Assembly: GCA_031284645.1 (NCBI GenBank) | Contig: JAITXS010000067.1 | Coordinates: forward strand, 1-26,566 | Length of the DNA stretch: 26,566 bases | Source: Spirochaetaceae bacterium | Lineage (GTDB): Bacteria; Spirochaetota; Spirochaetia; Treponematales; Breznakiellaceae | Reading direction: 5' to 3' | Shown: in pieces, positions 8,658 to 16,111 of the stretch | Position numbering within the stretch: the first letter of the stretch is position 1 | Layout of the letters: each line of letters begins with the position of its first letter | Position numbers and translations under genes: made by a program | Notes under the pieces: model-generated | The model's input: the letters and a program-made list of their open reading frames with translations, nothing else | The model's database searches: none | Told to the model about the DNA's origin: nothing

Positions 8658-9395
8658 ATGGGAAAAAAGAAAAAGAAAAGCGGCGGCGGCGGCCCCACCG
8701 GACAAGAATGGCTTACCACCTACTCGGATATGGTCACCCTTGTTCTCTGTTTCTTTGCCATTATGTTTAACCCTGATGAATCCTCGTCCGCCGCGATGGC
8801 GCAGCTGAGTGTTTCATTTATGGCCCGCGGTATGGGTGCGAACAGCGGAGGGAACACTCTTTCGGTCGGTCGGGCCGCAGAACTTGGCAATGACATACTC
8901 AGCCTTCCGGCGACCGACAAGGGAACCTCACTTGGCACCGCACTTAAAAAAGCGGTAAGTATTTTTGCGCCCGAGGTACACTCAAAAAAAATGGCGATAA
9001 CATCGGATGAGCGTGGTATCATCATCAGTTTGGCTTCGGATGCATTTTTCGCGCCGGCCTCGGCCCGTATCAATATTGAGTTGACCCGGGATATATTGTT
9101 ACGCCTTGGCGCTCTGCTTTCATCAAACGAACTGAGCGGCAGGAAATTCAGGATTGAAGGACATACTGATTCAACACCGATTGATCCCGCAGGGCCGTGG
9201 ACATCAAATTGGCAGTTGTCTTCGGAACGCGCGATAGCTGTGGTAAATTATTTTACCGGACTTGGGATGGCGGACAAACGCTTTCAAATTGCCGGTTTTG
9301 CCGACACGATGCCGGTTGCATCGGATGACACGCCGGAAGGCAGAGCTTACAACAGACGTGTCGACATTGTTATACTTGATGACGGACATTTATAA
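8658..9395 (+). CDS. motB: Flagellar motor stator protein MotB
   Basis: MotB anchors the stator to peptidoglycan and supplies the ion-binding aspartate. After a lysine-rich cytoplasmic start (MGKKKKK) the signature TYSDMVTLVLCFFAIMF gives the single membrane helix with Asp24 as the predicted ion-binding residue. The C-terminal OmpA-like domain (about 140-242) shows IEGHTDSTPI (166-175), WQLSSERA and YNRRVDIVIL (231-240), the peptidoglycan-binding features. An AGGA site precedes the ATG. Length 245 is normal. Confidence 0.97.
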   Translation: MGKKKKKSGGGGPTGQEWLTTYSDMVTLVLCFFAIMFNPDESSSAAMAQLSVSFMARGMGANSGGNTLSVGRAAELGNDILSLPATDKGTSLGTALKKAVSIFAPEVHSKKMAITSDERGIIISLASDAFFAPASARINIELTRDILLRLGALLSSNELSGRKFRIEGHTDSTPIDPAGPWTSNWQLSSERAIAVVNYFTGLGMADKRFQIAGFADTMPVASDDTPEGRAYNRRVDIVILDDGHL

Positions 9396-9443
9396 GAGCA
9401 TTCATTGAGCTGCGGAGAACACGCGGCTTTGGGAAGGAAGAGT

Positions 9444-9507
9444 GAACAGGGAAGAGAGGAACGGCTCTTTCGGAGCCTTGCCCCGCCTTATTTCTTGTTC
9501 CCTGTTC
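9444..9507 (+). repeat. Inverted repeat with inner hairpin between motB and fliL
   Basis: GAACAGGGAA (9444-9453) pairs perfectly with TTCCCTGTTC (9498-9507). Inside is a hairpin GGCTC (9463-9467) with GAGCC (9473-9477) and a 5-nt loop. No T-run follows, so it is not an intrinsic terminator. The minus strand at 9496-9506 reads AACAGGGAACA, an 11-mer also present at 7378-7388 in the flgE-flbD gap, so the two gaps hold related elements. Confidence 0.55.
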
Positions 9508-9526
9508 CGGTGATCTGGAGGAAGAT

Positions 9527-10078
9527 ATGGCTGATGATGAAGTCGAATTAGGCGAGGGAACGGACGGCGCAGAAGGTGCACCGGAGCCTAAGAAATCAGG
9601 CAACGGGTTAATCCCTAAAATATTAAAATTTGTCGCGATAGGACTTGGCGCGATTATATTTATCGTAACCATCGTGTTTATCACATTTGGTTTTTTGAAC
9701 GGCAGCGGGAAACAGGCGGCGGTAATACCGCAGACAGATTCCTATGCGGCGATAAAACCGGTTTACGCAACCTACGATGGCGTTGGAACCATTATGACGA
9801 GAACCCGCGATCCGACTCCGTACAATGTTGTGGCAAATCCGATACTTGAATATGATCTGAATGACAACGCAACGCAAGCTGAGCTAATCGGACGGAAAAC
9901 GCAATTAATAGATTTTTTTCGTCGTTATTTTAGCTCAAAATACCAGACTGAATTGGGGTCGGACAACGAAGCTAAAGTAAAAAATGAAATTCAGGAACTT
10001 TTGAACACAACAGTACTTGATAAAGCCCGCGTGCGAGGCGTACTTTTTACCCAGTTTGATTTATTTGAGACTCAGTAG
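9527..10078 (+). CDS. fliL: Flagellar basal body-associated protein FliL
   Basis: FliL is a single-pass membrane protein that surrounds or supports the stator and helps set torque; in spirochaetes it also influences filament orientation. A short acidic cytoplasmic N-terminus (1-30) is followed by one membrane helix (about 33-57, KFVAIGLGAIIFIVTIVF). The periplasmic domain has the typical C-terminal strand-helix order, with DFFRRYFSSK and then EIQELLN, and ends ARVRGVLFTQFDLF. GGAGG lies just before the ATG. It is the last gene of the first flagellar transcription unit, since a strong hairpin starts at its stop codon. Confidence 0.93.
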   Translation: MADDEVELGEGTDGAEGAPEPKKSGNGLIPKILKFVAIGLGAIIFIVTIVFITFGFLNGSGKQAAVIPQTDSYAAIKPVYATYDGVGTIMTRTRDPTPYNVVANPILEYDLNDNATQAELIGRKTQLIDFFRRYFSSKYQTELGSDNEAKVKNEIQELLNTTVLDKARVRGVLFTQFDLFETQ

Positions 10079-10110
10079 CTAAAGAGATGGGGTACCCCCC
10101 ATCTCTTTAG
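10079..10110 (+). terminator. Perfect 14-bp hairpin terminator after fliL
   Basis: CTAAAGAGATGGGG (10079-10092) pairs without mismatch to CCCCATCTCTTTAG (10097-10110) around a TACC tetraloop, starting 1 nt after the fliL stop. A short TTT follows. The trailing T-run is weak, but the stem strength and position argue for transcription ending here. The flanking A- and T-rich arms make it roughly symmetric. Confidence 0.8.
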
Positions 10111-10122
10111 TTTGAGAGTTAC

Positions 10123-10183
10123 CCGTACCTTGTTACGGCTTCCTCACGCTCCTGATTCTATCAGGGAAGAATCCTTGCCTTCG
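10123..10183 (+). repeat. Tandem small hairpins upstream of asd
   Basis: Three short stems occur in series in the fliL-asd gap: CCGTA/TACGG (10123-10127 with 10134-10138), CCTGA/TCAGG (10151-10155 with 10161-10165), and GAAG/CTTC just after. The middle one resembles the hairpin at 15006-15026 (TCCTGA...TCAGGGA in both). They may be remnants of a dispersed palindromic repeat or part of the asd leader. Individually the stems are short. Confidence 0.3.
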
Positions 10184-10293
10184 CGCCCTGTCTTTCGCAA
10201 TTCATAAATAGCTATTATACTTGCAATAAGAATTCAGCAGGCGTTATCTGCATTGCGGAGGGAAATATGCCTCCCAATATCAAGGAGTGTTTT

Positions 10294-11397
10294 ATGTCAA
10301 AAATTCCGGTTGGTATACTTGGTGCTACGGGTATGGTGGGGCAGAATTATATTTCGCTGCTCACCGATCATCCCTGGTTTGAAGTAAAGTATCTTGCCGC
10401 ATCCCCGAGGAGCGCGGGGAAAACATATAAAGAGGCTATCGAGGGGCGTTGGCATATCCGGCGAGGCTATGATGCGGCACTTGATAAACTCATTGTTGAG
10501 GATGCAAACGATGTAAGTAAAGCTCTTGCTGCGAAAAAACGCGGGAACTTGAATTTTGTCTTTTCCGCACTCGAAATGGAGAAAGATATTATTCTGAAAC
10601 TTGAGGAGTCATACGCAGCAGCGGGTATTCCTGTTATATCCAACGCATCCGCTCACCGTTGGACGCCTGATGTGCCTATGCTTATTGCCGAGCTGAACCC
10701 GGAACACAGCGATATTATTCCGCTGCAACAAAAAAGGCGTGGCTGGGAAAAAGGTTTTATTGTGGTTAAGCCGAACTGCTCAATTCAAAGTTATATGACA
10801 CCTGTCTATTCCCTGCTAAAAGCGGGTTATGAAGTAAAACGTCTTATTGTTACGACAATGCAGGCAGTTTCCGGCGCGGGTTTTCCCGGCGTACCAAGCC
10901 TTGATGTGATTGATAATATTGTGCCGTTTATCGGCGGCGAAGAAGAAAAATCCGAAAAAGAACCGCTGAAAATTCTCGGTACGATTGAGGACGGTCTCAT
11001 AAAAAATGCCGCAGGTCCGCTTATCAGCGCCCACTGCAACCGTGTGCCGGTTATTGACGGGCATACCGTGACTGCAAGCATGGAATTCGGAGAAAATAAG
11101 CCTTCTATCGAACAGATAAAAGAGATTTGGAGGAACTTCCGTGCACTTCCTCAGGAGCTGGAGCTTCCCTTTGCGCCGAAACAGCCGATTATCGTCCGCG
11201 AGGAAGCCAATCGCCCTCAGCCCGGCAAAGATCGGGACGCCGATAAAGGTATGGCGGTAAGTGTCGGGCGTATCCGTCCCTGTCCTGTCTTCGATGTCCG
11301 CTTTGTCGGCCTTTCGCACAACACCATACGCGGCGCGGCCGGAGGCGGTATACTGAACGCCGAGCTGATCAAAGCAAAGGGCTTTTTCGGTCATTAA
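10294..11397 (+). CDS. asd: Aspartate-semialdehyde dehydrogenase
   Basis: Asd reduces aspartyl phosphate to aspartate semialdehyde with NADPH, the branch point to lysine/diaminopimelate, threonine and methionine. The N-terminal nucleotide-binding loop is GATGMVG (10-16). Catalytic Cys162 lies in VVKPNCSIQS, followed by SGAGFPGVPS (193-202), and His257 lies in DGHTV. The overall pattern is closer to the archaeal/fungal-type enzyme than to the E. coli type. An in-frame ATG at 10267 exists, but ATG 10294 has AAGGAG 7 nt upstream and starts directly with the Rossmann fold, giving 367 residues. lysA begins 1 nt after the stop. Confidence 0.93.
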   Translation: MSKIPVGILGATGMVGQNYISLLTDHPWFEVKYLAASPRSAGKTYKEAIEGRWHIRRGYDAALDKLIVEDANDVSKALAAKKRGNLNFVFSALEMEKDIILKLEESYAAAGIPVISNASAHRWTPDVPMLIAELNPEHSDIIPLQQKRRGWEKGFIVVKPNCSIQSYMTPVYSLLKAGYEVKRLIVTTMQAVSGAGFPGVPSLDVIDNIVPFIGGEEEKSEKEPLKILGTIEDGLIKNAAGPLISAHCNRVPVIDGHTVTASMEFGENKPSIEQIKEIWRNFRALPQELELPFAPKQPIIVREEANRPQPGKDRDADKGMAVSVGRIRPCPVFDVRFVGLSHNTIRGAAGGGILNAELIKAKGFFGH

Positions 11398-11398
11398 G

Positions 11399-12682
11399 AT
11401 GAGCAAAATCTTTCCTCTCAATAAACAGCAGCTTGAGGCCCTCTGCGAGCGTTTCCCCACGCCCTTCTATCTGTACGATGAGAACGCAATACGGATAAAC
11501 GCACGGGAAATACAAAAAGCCTTCTCACTGTTTCCGAATTTTTGTCAACATTTCGCGGTAAAGGCCCTGCCCAATCCGGCAATACTCAGCATACTTCATG
11601 AAGAAGGATTCGGCATGGATTGTTCGAGCCTGCCGGAACTACTGCTTGCCGAAAAATCAGGCGTTAGCGGCGAAGAAATTATGTTCACTTCGAACAACAC
11701 GCCTTCGGAAGAATTCCGCAAGGCAAAAGAACTCGGCGCAATTATCAATCTTGATGATATTACACACATTGAATTCCTTGAAAAAAGCTTGTCAAAAGAG
11801 GCCGGCGGAGCCTCCCCGGGCCTGCCTGCTATTATAGCGTTCAGGTATAATCCCGGATCTTTGAAAATGGGCAACGGGATAATCGGTAATCCTGTTGAGG
11901 CAAAATATGGTTTTACCCGTGAACAAATTATCGAAGGCTACAAGCTTCTTGTATCAAAAGGCCTTAAACGCTTTGGCCTGCACACTATGGTCGCCTCAAA
12001 CGAACTGAATGCGGACTATCACCTTGAAACCGGAAAGCTTTTGTTTGAATTTGCTGTTGAGATAAAACAGAAATGCGGTATAGAGCTTGAATTCGTTAAT
12101 TTAGGCGGCGGCGTTGGGATTCCTTATAAACCCGATCAAAAGCCGATTGACTATCACTATTTGGCGCAGGAATTAAAAAAATTATACGATCATATCCTTG
12201 TTCCGGCCGGACTGGGCAATGTGGCTATCCATACTGAATGGGGAAGAGTGATTACCGGCCCCTATGGTTATCTTGTGACGCGGGCAATTCATAAAAAAGA
12301 AATTTACCGGAACTATATCGGGCTTGACGCTTCTATGGCGGATTTAATGCGCCCCGCGCTTTACGGCGCATACCATTATATCAGCGTAGCCGGCAAAGAA
12401 GATGATCCGTGTACGGAAACTTACGATGTTGTCGGCAGCCTCTGCGAAAACAACGATAAATTCGCCCTCCAGCGGCAGCTGCCAAAAATTGAAGTAGGCG
12501 AAAAAACAGGAGACCTTGTCATTATCCATGATGTTGGCGCGCACGGGCGGGCTATGGGCTTTAATTACAACGGGAAACTCCGCTGTGGCGAGCTTTTGCT
12601 ACAGAAAGACGGCACTGTTCTCCAGATACGGCGTCCTGAAACAATTGACGATTACTTTGCCACGCTTATCAAGACAGAGTGA
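11399..12682 (+). CDS. lysA: Diaminopimelate decarboxylase
   Basis: LysA is the PLP-dependent enzyme that decarboxylates meso-diaminopimelate to lysine, the last step of the pathway. Family features: FAVKALPNP with the PLP-binding Lys55, FGMDCSS (71-77), the phosphate-binding NLGGGVGIPY (234-243), HTEWGR, and the C-terminal SLCENND and GAHGRAMGFNYNG. The common CESxD motif is replaced by CENND, and GAY by GAH; the latter variant occurs in a recognised branch of the family as far as I recall. There is no ribosome site of its own. It starts 1 nt after asd and is probably translated by coupling. The only nearby alternative is carboxynorspermidine decarboxylase, less likely beside asd. Confidence 0.88.
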   Translation: MSKIFPLNKQQLEALCERFPTPFYLYDENAIRINAREIQKAFSLFPNFCQHFAVKALPNPAILSILHEEGFGMDCSSLPELLLAEKSGVSGEEIMFTSNNTPSEEFRKAKELGAIINLDDITHIEFLEKSLSKEAGGASPGLPAIIAFRYNPGSLKMGNGIIGNPVEAKYGFTREQIIEGYKLLVSKGLKRFGLHTMVASNELNADYHLETGKLLFEFAVEIKQKCGIELEFVNLGGGVGIPYKPDQKPIDYHYLAQELKKLYDHILVPAGLGNVAIHTEWGRVITGPYGYLVTRAIHKKEIYRNYIGLDASMADLMRPALYGAYHYISVAGKEDDPCTETYDVVGSLCENNDKFALQRQLPKIEVGEKTGDLVIIHDVGAHGRAMGFNYNGKLRCGELLLQKDGTVLQIRRPETIDDYFATLIKTE

Positions 12683-13128
12683 AAATCTTTGTTGACGCAG
12701 ATTCCTGCCCTGTCCCCGCACGTAAGGTGATACGTAAAGCGGCGTCCCGAACGGGGATAAGCGCTGTTTTTGTCGCCAATCGTCCTATACCGGATCTTGG
12801 CGACAATACTTTTATGGAACTCTGCCCTGAACACGAAGGCGCCGCTGATGATAAAATCGTAGAAATGGCGAAGCAGGAAGATCTGGTGATCACCCGCGAT
12901 GTAGGACTGGCAAAACGCCTTGTTGAAAAATCAATCGCCGTGATGGATGATAGGGGCAGGCTGTTTACCCAAGAAAATATCGCGGAATTGTATTCTATCC
13001 GCTGTTTTCAGGTTGGTTTAGCAGAAAACAACGCAAACATTGTCCGTACCGCGCATTACGGACAGCAGGAATTAAAATCTTTCTCCGACAGTTTCGATAA
13101 AATATTGACCTCACTGTTAAAAAAATAA
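12679..13128 (+). CDS. YaiI/YqxD family protein (DUF188)
   Basis: This 149-residue protein carries the hallmarks of the UPF0178/YaiI-YqxD family, a PIN-like fold of unknown function: FVDADSCPVPARKVI (4-18), a central CPEHEGAADDKIVEMA, then DLVITRDVGLAKRLVEK and a late MDDRGRLF. The conserved aspartates (FVDAD, ADDKI, TRD) could bind metal, so a nuclease is plausible but not shown. The start codon is GTG, overlapping the lysA stop (GTGA), so the two are translationally coupled. It is last in the asd-lysA run. Confidence 0.85.
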   Translation: MKIFVDADSCPVPARKVIRKAASRTGISAVFVANRPIPDLGDNTFMELCPEHEGAADDKIVEMAKQEDLVITRDVGLAKRLVEKSIAVMDDRGRLFTQENIAELYSIRCFQVGLAENNANIVRTAHYGQQELKSFSDSFDKILTSLLKK

Positions 13129-13282
13129 AAATGGATTTTAGGGGGATTACTGATAAAACCAAGACCCCATACCCTATCCCCATAACCCTAAATGAGGCAA
13201 ACCTTTATTTCGGGTACATTTTCAATGAGGCACTGCGACTACTTCCCTTTTATCAAAAAACATAGTAGCATTTAAATTATAA

Positions 13283-14971
13283 ATGGAATTTCAATCACTT
13301 CCCTTAGATGAAAATCTAAAAAGGGCGCTTGCCGAGGCAGGATATCTTAATACGATGCCTGTTCAGGAACAGGTTTTGGAACGAGGTCTTGGCGGACAAG
13401 ATCTCTATGTGCAGTCTCAGACAGGGACGGGTAAAACCGCTGCCTATCTTATCATCGTTTTTCAGCGGCTTCTTGCCGACCCGCTCCTGAAAGGGCGTAA
13501 GGCACTTATTATAGTACCAACACGCGAACTTGCCGTGCAAGTTGAGGAAGAAGCGCGGGTTTTGGCGAAATACCTTTCCTTCAAAATAGGAAGCTTTTAC
13601 GGCGGCGTGGGCTACGGTGGACAACAGCAAAGCTTACGGAACGGCGCAGATATACTTATCGGGACGCCCGGACGGGTACTTGACCTGAACTCAAACGGAA
13701 AAATGAACCTTATGGACATTGCCTTCCTTGTCATTGACGAGGCGGACAGGATGTTTGACATGGGGTTCTATCCGGATCTCCGCAGGCTCATCAAGGTTGT
13801 GTCGGATATTGACAAGCGGCAAACCATGCTCTTTAGCGCAACGCTGAATGTCTACGTAAAAAACCTTGCCTTTGAGTACACAAAGGAACCTGTTGAAATT
13901 GAAATTGAGCCGGAACATATTACCGTTGAGGAAATTGACCAGAAGCTCTATCATGTGCCTTCTGAAAAAAAATTCGCCCTGCTCCTTGGCATTATAGAAA
14001 AGGAAAAACCGGAAAGCGCGATCATTTTTTGCAATACTAAAAAATATACCGAAATTATCACGCGTCGGCTTCGATCGCATAATATCCGTTGTGAGTTTAT
14101 CTCAGGTGATTTAAGACAAAACAAGCGTCTTGAAATTATCGAAGGCTTAAAAAAAGGGAAATACCGCTATCTTGTGGCAACGGATGTTGCCGCGAGGGGA
14201 CTTGATGTCGCGGGACTTTCTCTGGTGATAAATTACGATCTTCCTGCCGCATCCGAAAATTATGTACACCGCATTGGGCGCACTGCCCGCGCCGGTGCGA
14301 ACGGTAGAGCAGTCAGCTTTGCCTCTGAGCATGATGTGTACGAACTTGCCGGTATCGAAAAATATATACACAGAAAAATCCCCTCTGTTGTGGCTGCTTC
14401 CGAAGATTATGCGGAAGAACGTTTTGTCCACAAAAAACAGCCGCACAGTATGCCCCAGGAAAGTGAGCTCGGCAGGGGCGTTAAAAAACAAATTTCAGTT
14501 CCGGAAAACACATCCGGAGAAGCTCGCAATGAAAAACACCATGTCAGAACTCCTTCGCGTTCACGGGAAGAGTCAGCCCGATTTTCAAAACTCCCCCTTG
14601 AAGAACGGATGGAATATTATAAACATAAATATGACACTCCTTCTTCCGCAAAGAGTCATCCCGGGAAAACTTCTTTAGAGAAACATAGCGAGGCTAACAA
14701 AGAAAACGCAGGCGGAGGAAAGGGTAAAAGACCAAAAAGCCGGAATAGAAAGCCCCGGAACAGCCCTCGGGGGCCTGAGAATGCAGCCCCGATTTCCCGT
14801 GCTCCAGCGCCGGATACTGCGTCAGCGCGAAATGATTCTTCTTTTAAAGGACGCGGCAGTACGGATAAAAAACCTACGGATTTGGGCATTAAAACGCGGG
14901 GAAGCCCTCCGGCACCGGTAAAAAAAGATATCCTTACCCGTATCGTGTCATTATTTGGCAAAAAATCGTAG
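13283..14971 (+). CDS. DEAD-box ATP-dependent RNA helicase
   Basis: This cytoplasmic RNA helicase is likely to act in ribosome assembly or RNA decay. The motifs are complete and in order: Q motif region (PVQ at 26-28), SQTGTGKT (45-52), PTREL (79-83), TPGR (128-131), DEAD (152-155), SAT (185-187), ARGLD (304-308) and HRIGRTARAG (329-338). Residues about 375-562 form a basic, low-complexity tail rich in Lys, Arg, Ser and Pro (for example RPKSRNRKPRNSPRG), a usual RNA-binding extension. I cannot choose between rhlE-, deaD- and csh-type names. No ribosome site precedes the ATG; the upstream sequence is very AT-rich, with TTATCA, a 17-nt spacer and TAAATT (13250-13278) as a weak promoter ending 4 nt before the ATG. 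Confidence 0.93.
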   Translation: MEFQSLPLDENLKRALAEAGYLNTMPVQEQVLERGLGGQDLYVQSQTGTGKTAAYLIIVFQRLLADPLLKGRKALIIVPTRELAVQVEEEARVLAKYLSFKIGSFYGGVGYGGQQQSLRNGADILIGTPGRVLDLNSNGKMNLMDIAFLVIDEADRMFDMGFYPDLRRLIKVVSDIDKRQTMLFSATLNVYVKNLAFEYTKEPVEIEIEPEHITVEEIDQKLYHVPSEKKFALLLGIIEKEKPESAIIFCNTKKYTEIITRRLRSHNIRCEFISGDLRQNKRLEIIEGLKKGKYRYLVATDVAARGLDVAGLSLVINYDLPAASENYVHRIGRTARAGANGRAVSFASEHDVYELAGIEKYIHRKIPSVVAASEDYAEERFVHKKQPHSMPQESELGRGVKKQISVPENTSGEARNEKHHVRTPSRSREESARFSKLPLEERMEYYKHKYDTPSSAKSHPGKTSLEKHSEANKENAGGGKGKRPKSRNRKPRNSPRGPENAAPISRAPAPDTASARNDSSFKGRGSTDKKPTDLGIKTRGSPPAPVKKDILTRIVSLFGKKS

Positions 14972-14974
14972 GAG

Positions 14975-15026
14975 ATCCCTGTGGTGACAGGGATGCCTCT
15001 TCCGTCCTGAATGTTAATCATTCAGG
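14975..15026 (+). terminator. Two hairpins after the DEAD-box gene
   Basis: ATCCCTGT (14975-14982) pairs with ACAGGGAT (14987-14994) around GGTG. CCTGAATG (15006-15013) pairs with CATTCAGG (15019-15026) around TTAAT. Both stems are perfect 8-mers within 60 nt of the helicase stop. Neither is followed by a T-run, so termination would be inefficient or factor-dependent. They lie directly before the fliM promoter and may insulate it. Confidence 0.45.
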
Positions 15027-15045
15027 GACACTACCGGAGCTTATA

Positions 15046-15074
15046 TTGACTTCGATGCCCCAGCTTTTTATTAT
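15046..15074 (+). promoter_or_regulatory. Near-consensus vegetative promoter for fliM
   Basis: TTGACT (15046-15051), a 17-nt spacer, and TATTAT (15069-15074): five of six matches in each hexamer. The -10 box ends only 6 nt before the fliM ATG, so initiation 7 nt downstream would fall on the A of the start codon. No Shine-Dalgarno sequence exists before fliM, which fits a leaderless mRNA. Confidence 0.7.
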
Positions 15075-15080
15075 TATACC

Positions 15081-16106
15081 ATGACCGAAGTTCTCTCTCA
15101 AGATGAAATCGACCAGCTTTTAACGGCTATTAACGCGGGTGAAACCGGAACCGATGAGTTTAGGCCGACCGCGGACACACGTAAAATCAAGATTTATGAT
15201 TTTAAGCGGCCCGATAAATTTTCAAAGGAGCAGATCCGCACGGTGCAAATAATGCACGAGACTTTTGCCCGTCTTACGACAACATCGCTCTCCGCAAATC
15301 TACGCTCAATGGTTCATGTGCATGTTGCATCGGTTGATCAGCTTACCTATGAAGAGTTTATCCGCTCTATTCCGACGCCGACCACTCTGGCAGTTATCAA
15401 TATGGATCCTCTCAAAGGTAACGCGATTCTTGAAATTGATCCGGCTATTTCTTTCTCTATCATTGACCGTTTGTTTGGCGGTACCGGGGAAAGTGTCAAG
15501 GTTCAGCATGAATTAACGGATATTGAACAGTCAGTTATGGAAGGGATCATTGTACGCATTTTAGGGAATATGCGCGAGGCATGGGCACAGGTAATTGATC
15601 TCCGCCCGCGCTTAGGACAGATTGATACGAATCCCCAATTCGCCCAAATTGTGCCGCCGACAGAAATGGTTGTTTTGGTAACCCTTGAAACAAAAGTCGG
15701 AGAAGTTGAAGGAATGATGAACTTTTGTATCCCGTACCTTACCATTGAACCGATAATCGGGAAACTCTCCGCACAATTCTGGTATTCTTCGGCGCGTCAG
15801 GCGACAAGCACAGAAAATCTTAATGTTCTAAGAGAAAAGATAGTTGCTGTTGATGTTATGGTAACGGCAGAAATCGGAAAAATTCAGGTTCCGGTACGTG
15901 ATGTACTTGCATTACAGCCCGGGGATGTGATCCGGCTTTATAATGTTAATATAGGGGATCCGTTCACCGTGAATATCGGCACAAAACAAAAATTCTTATG
16001 CCGACCCGGTGTTGTCGGGAAAAAGATGGCGGTGCAAATTATCAAAAAAATGGCCGATATTGAACAAGGTGAACTCGAAGCAATTACCAACGAGGGGGAG
16101 GAATAA
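15081..16106 (+). CDS. fliM: Flagellar motor switch protein FliM
   Basis: FliM is part of the cytoplasmic C-ring and receives CheY-P through its N-terminal peptide, here LSQDEIDQLLTAI (residues 5-17). The middle CheC-like domain contains GGTGESVKVQHELTDIEQSV, and the C-terminal SpoA domain contains QVPVRDVLALQPGDVIRLYN. Length 341 is usual. It heads a second flagellar transcription unit: fliY follows after 5 nt. In other treponemes fliM directly follows fliL, whereas here more than 5 kb of unrelated genes intervene. No ribosome site is visible. Confidence 0.96.
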   Translation: MTEVLSQDEIDQLLTAINAGETGTDEFRPTADTRKIKIYDFKRPDKFSKEQIRTVQIMHETFARLTTTSLSANLRSMVHVHVASVDQLTYEEFIRSIPTPTTLAVINMDPLKGNAILEIDPAISFSIIDRLFGGTGESVKVQHELTDIEQSVMEGIIVRILGNMREAWAQVIDLRPRLGQIDTNPQFAQIVPPTEMVVLVTLETKVGEVEGMMNFCIPYLTIEPIIGKLSAQFWYSSARQATSTENLNVLREKIVAVDVMVTAEIGKIQVPVRDVLALQPGDVIRLYNVNIGDPFTVNIGTKQKFLCRPGVVGKKMAVQIIKKMADIEQGELEAITNEGEE

Positions 16107-16111
16107 GTATA

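Noticed and set aside
10126..10142. TACCTTGTTACGGCTTC closely matches the antisense of the 16S rRNA 3' region
   Set aside because: The match covers about 17 bases with one mismatch and does not continue on either side, so it is not evidence for an rRNA gene or fragment.
10816..11460. 214-codon minus-strand frame opposite asd
   Set aside because: Overlaps the catalytic part of asd, with no recognisable domain; a shadow frame.
13137..13192. TTTAGGG/CCCTAAA pairing and CCCCATA repeats after yaiI
   Set aside because: A 7-bp stem with a loop of over 40 nt and short imperfect repeats are too weak to call a terminator or array.
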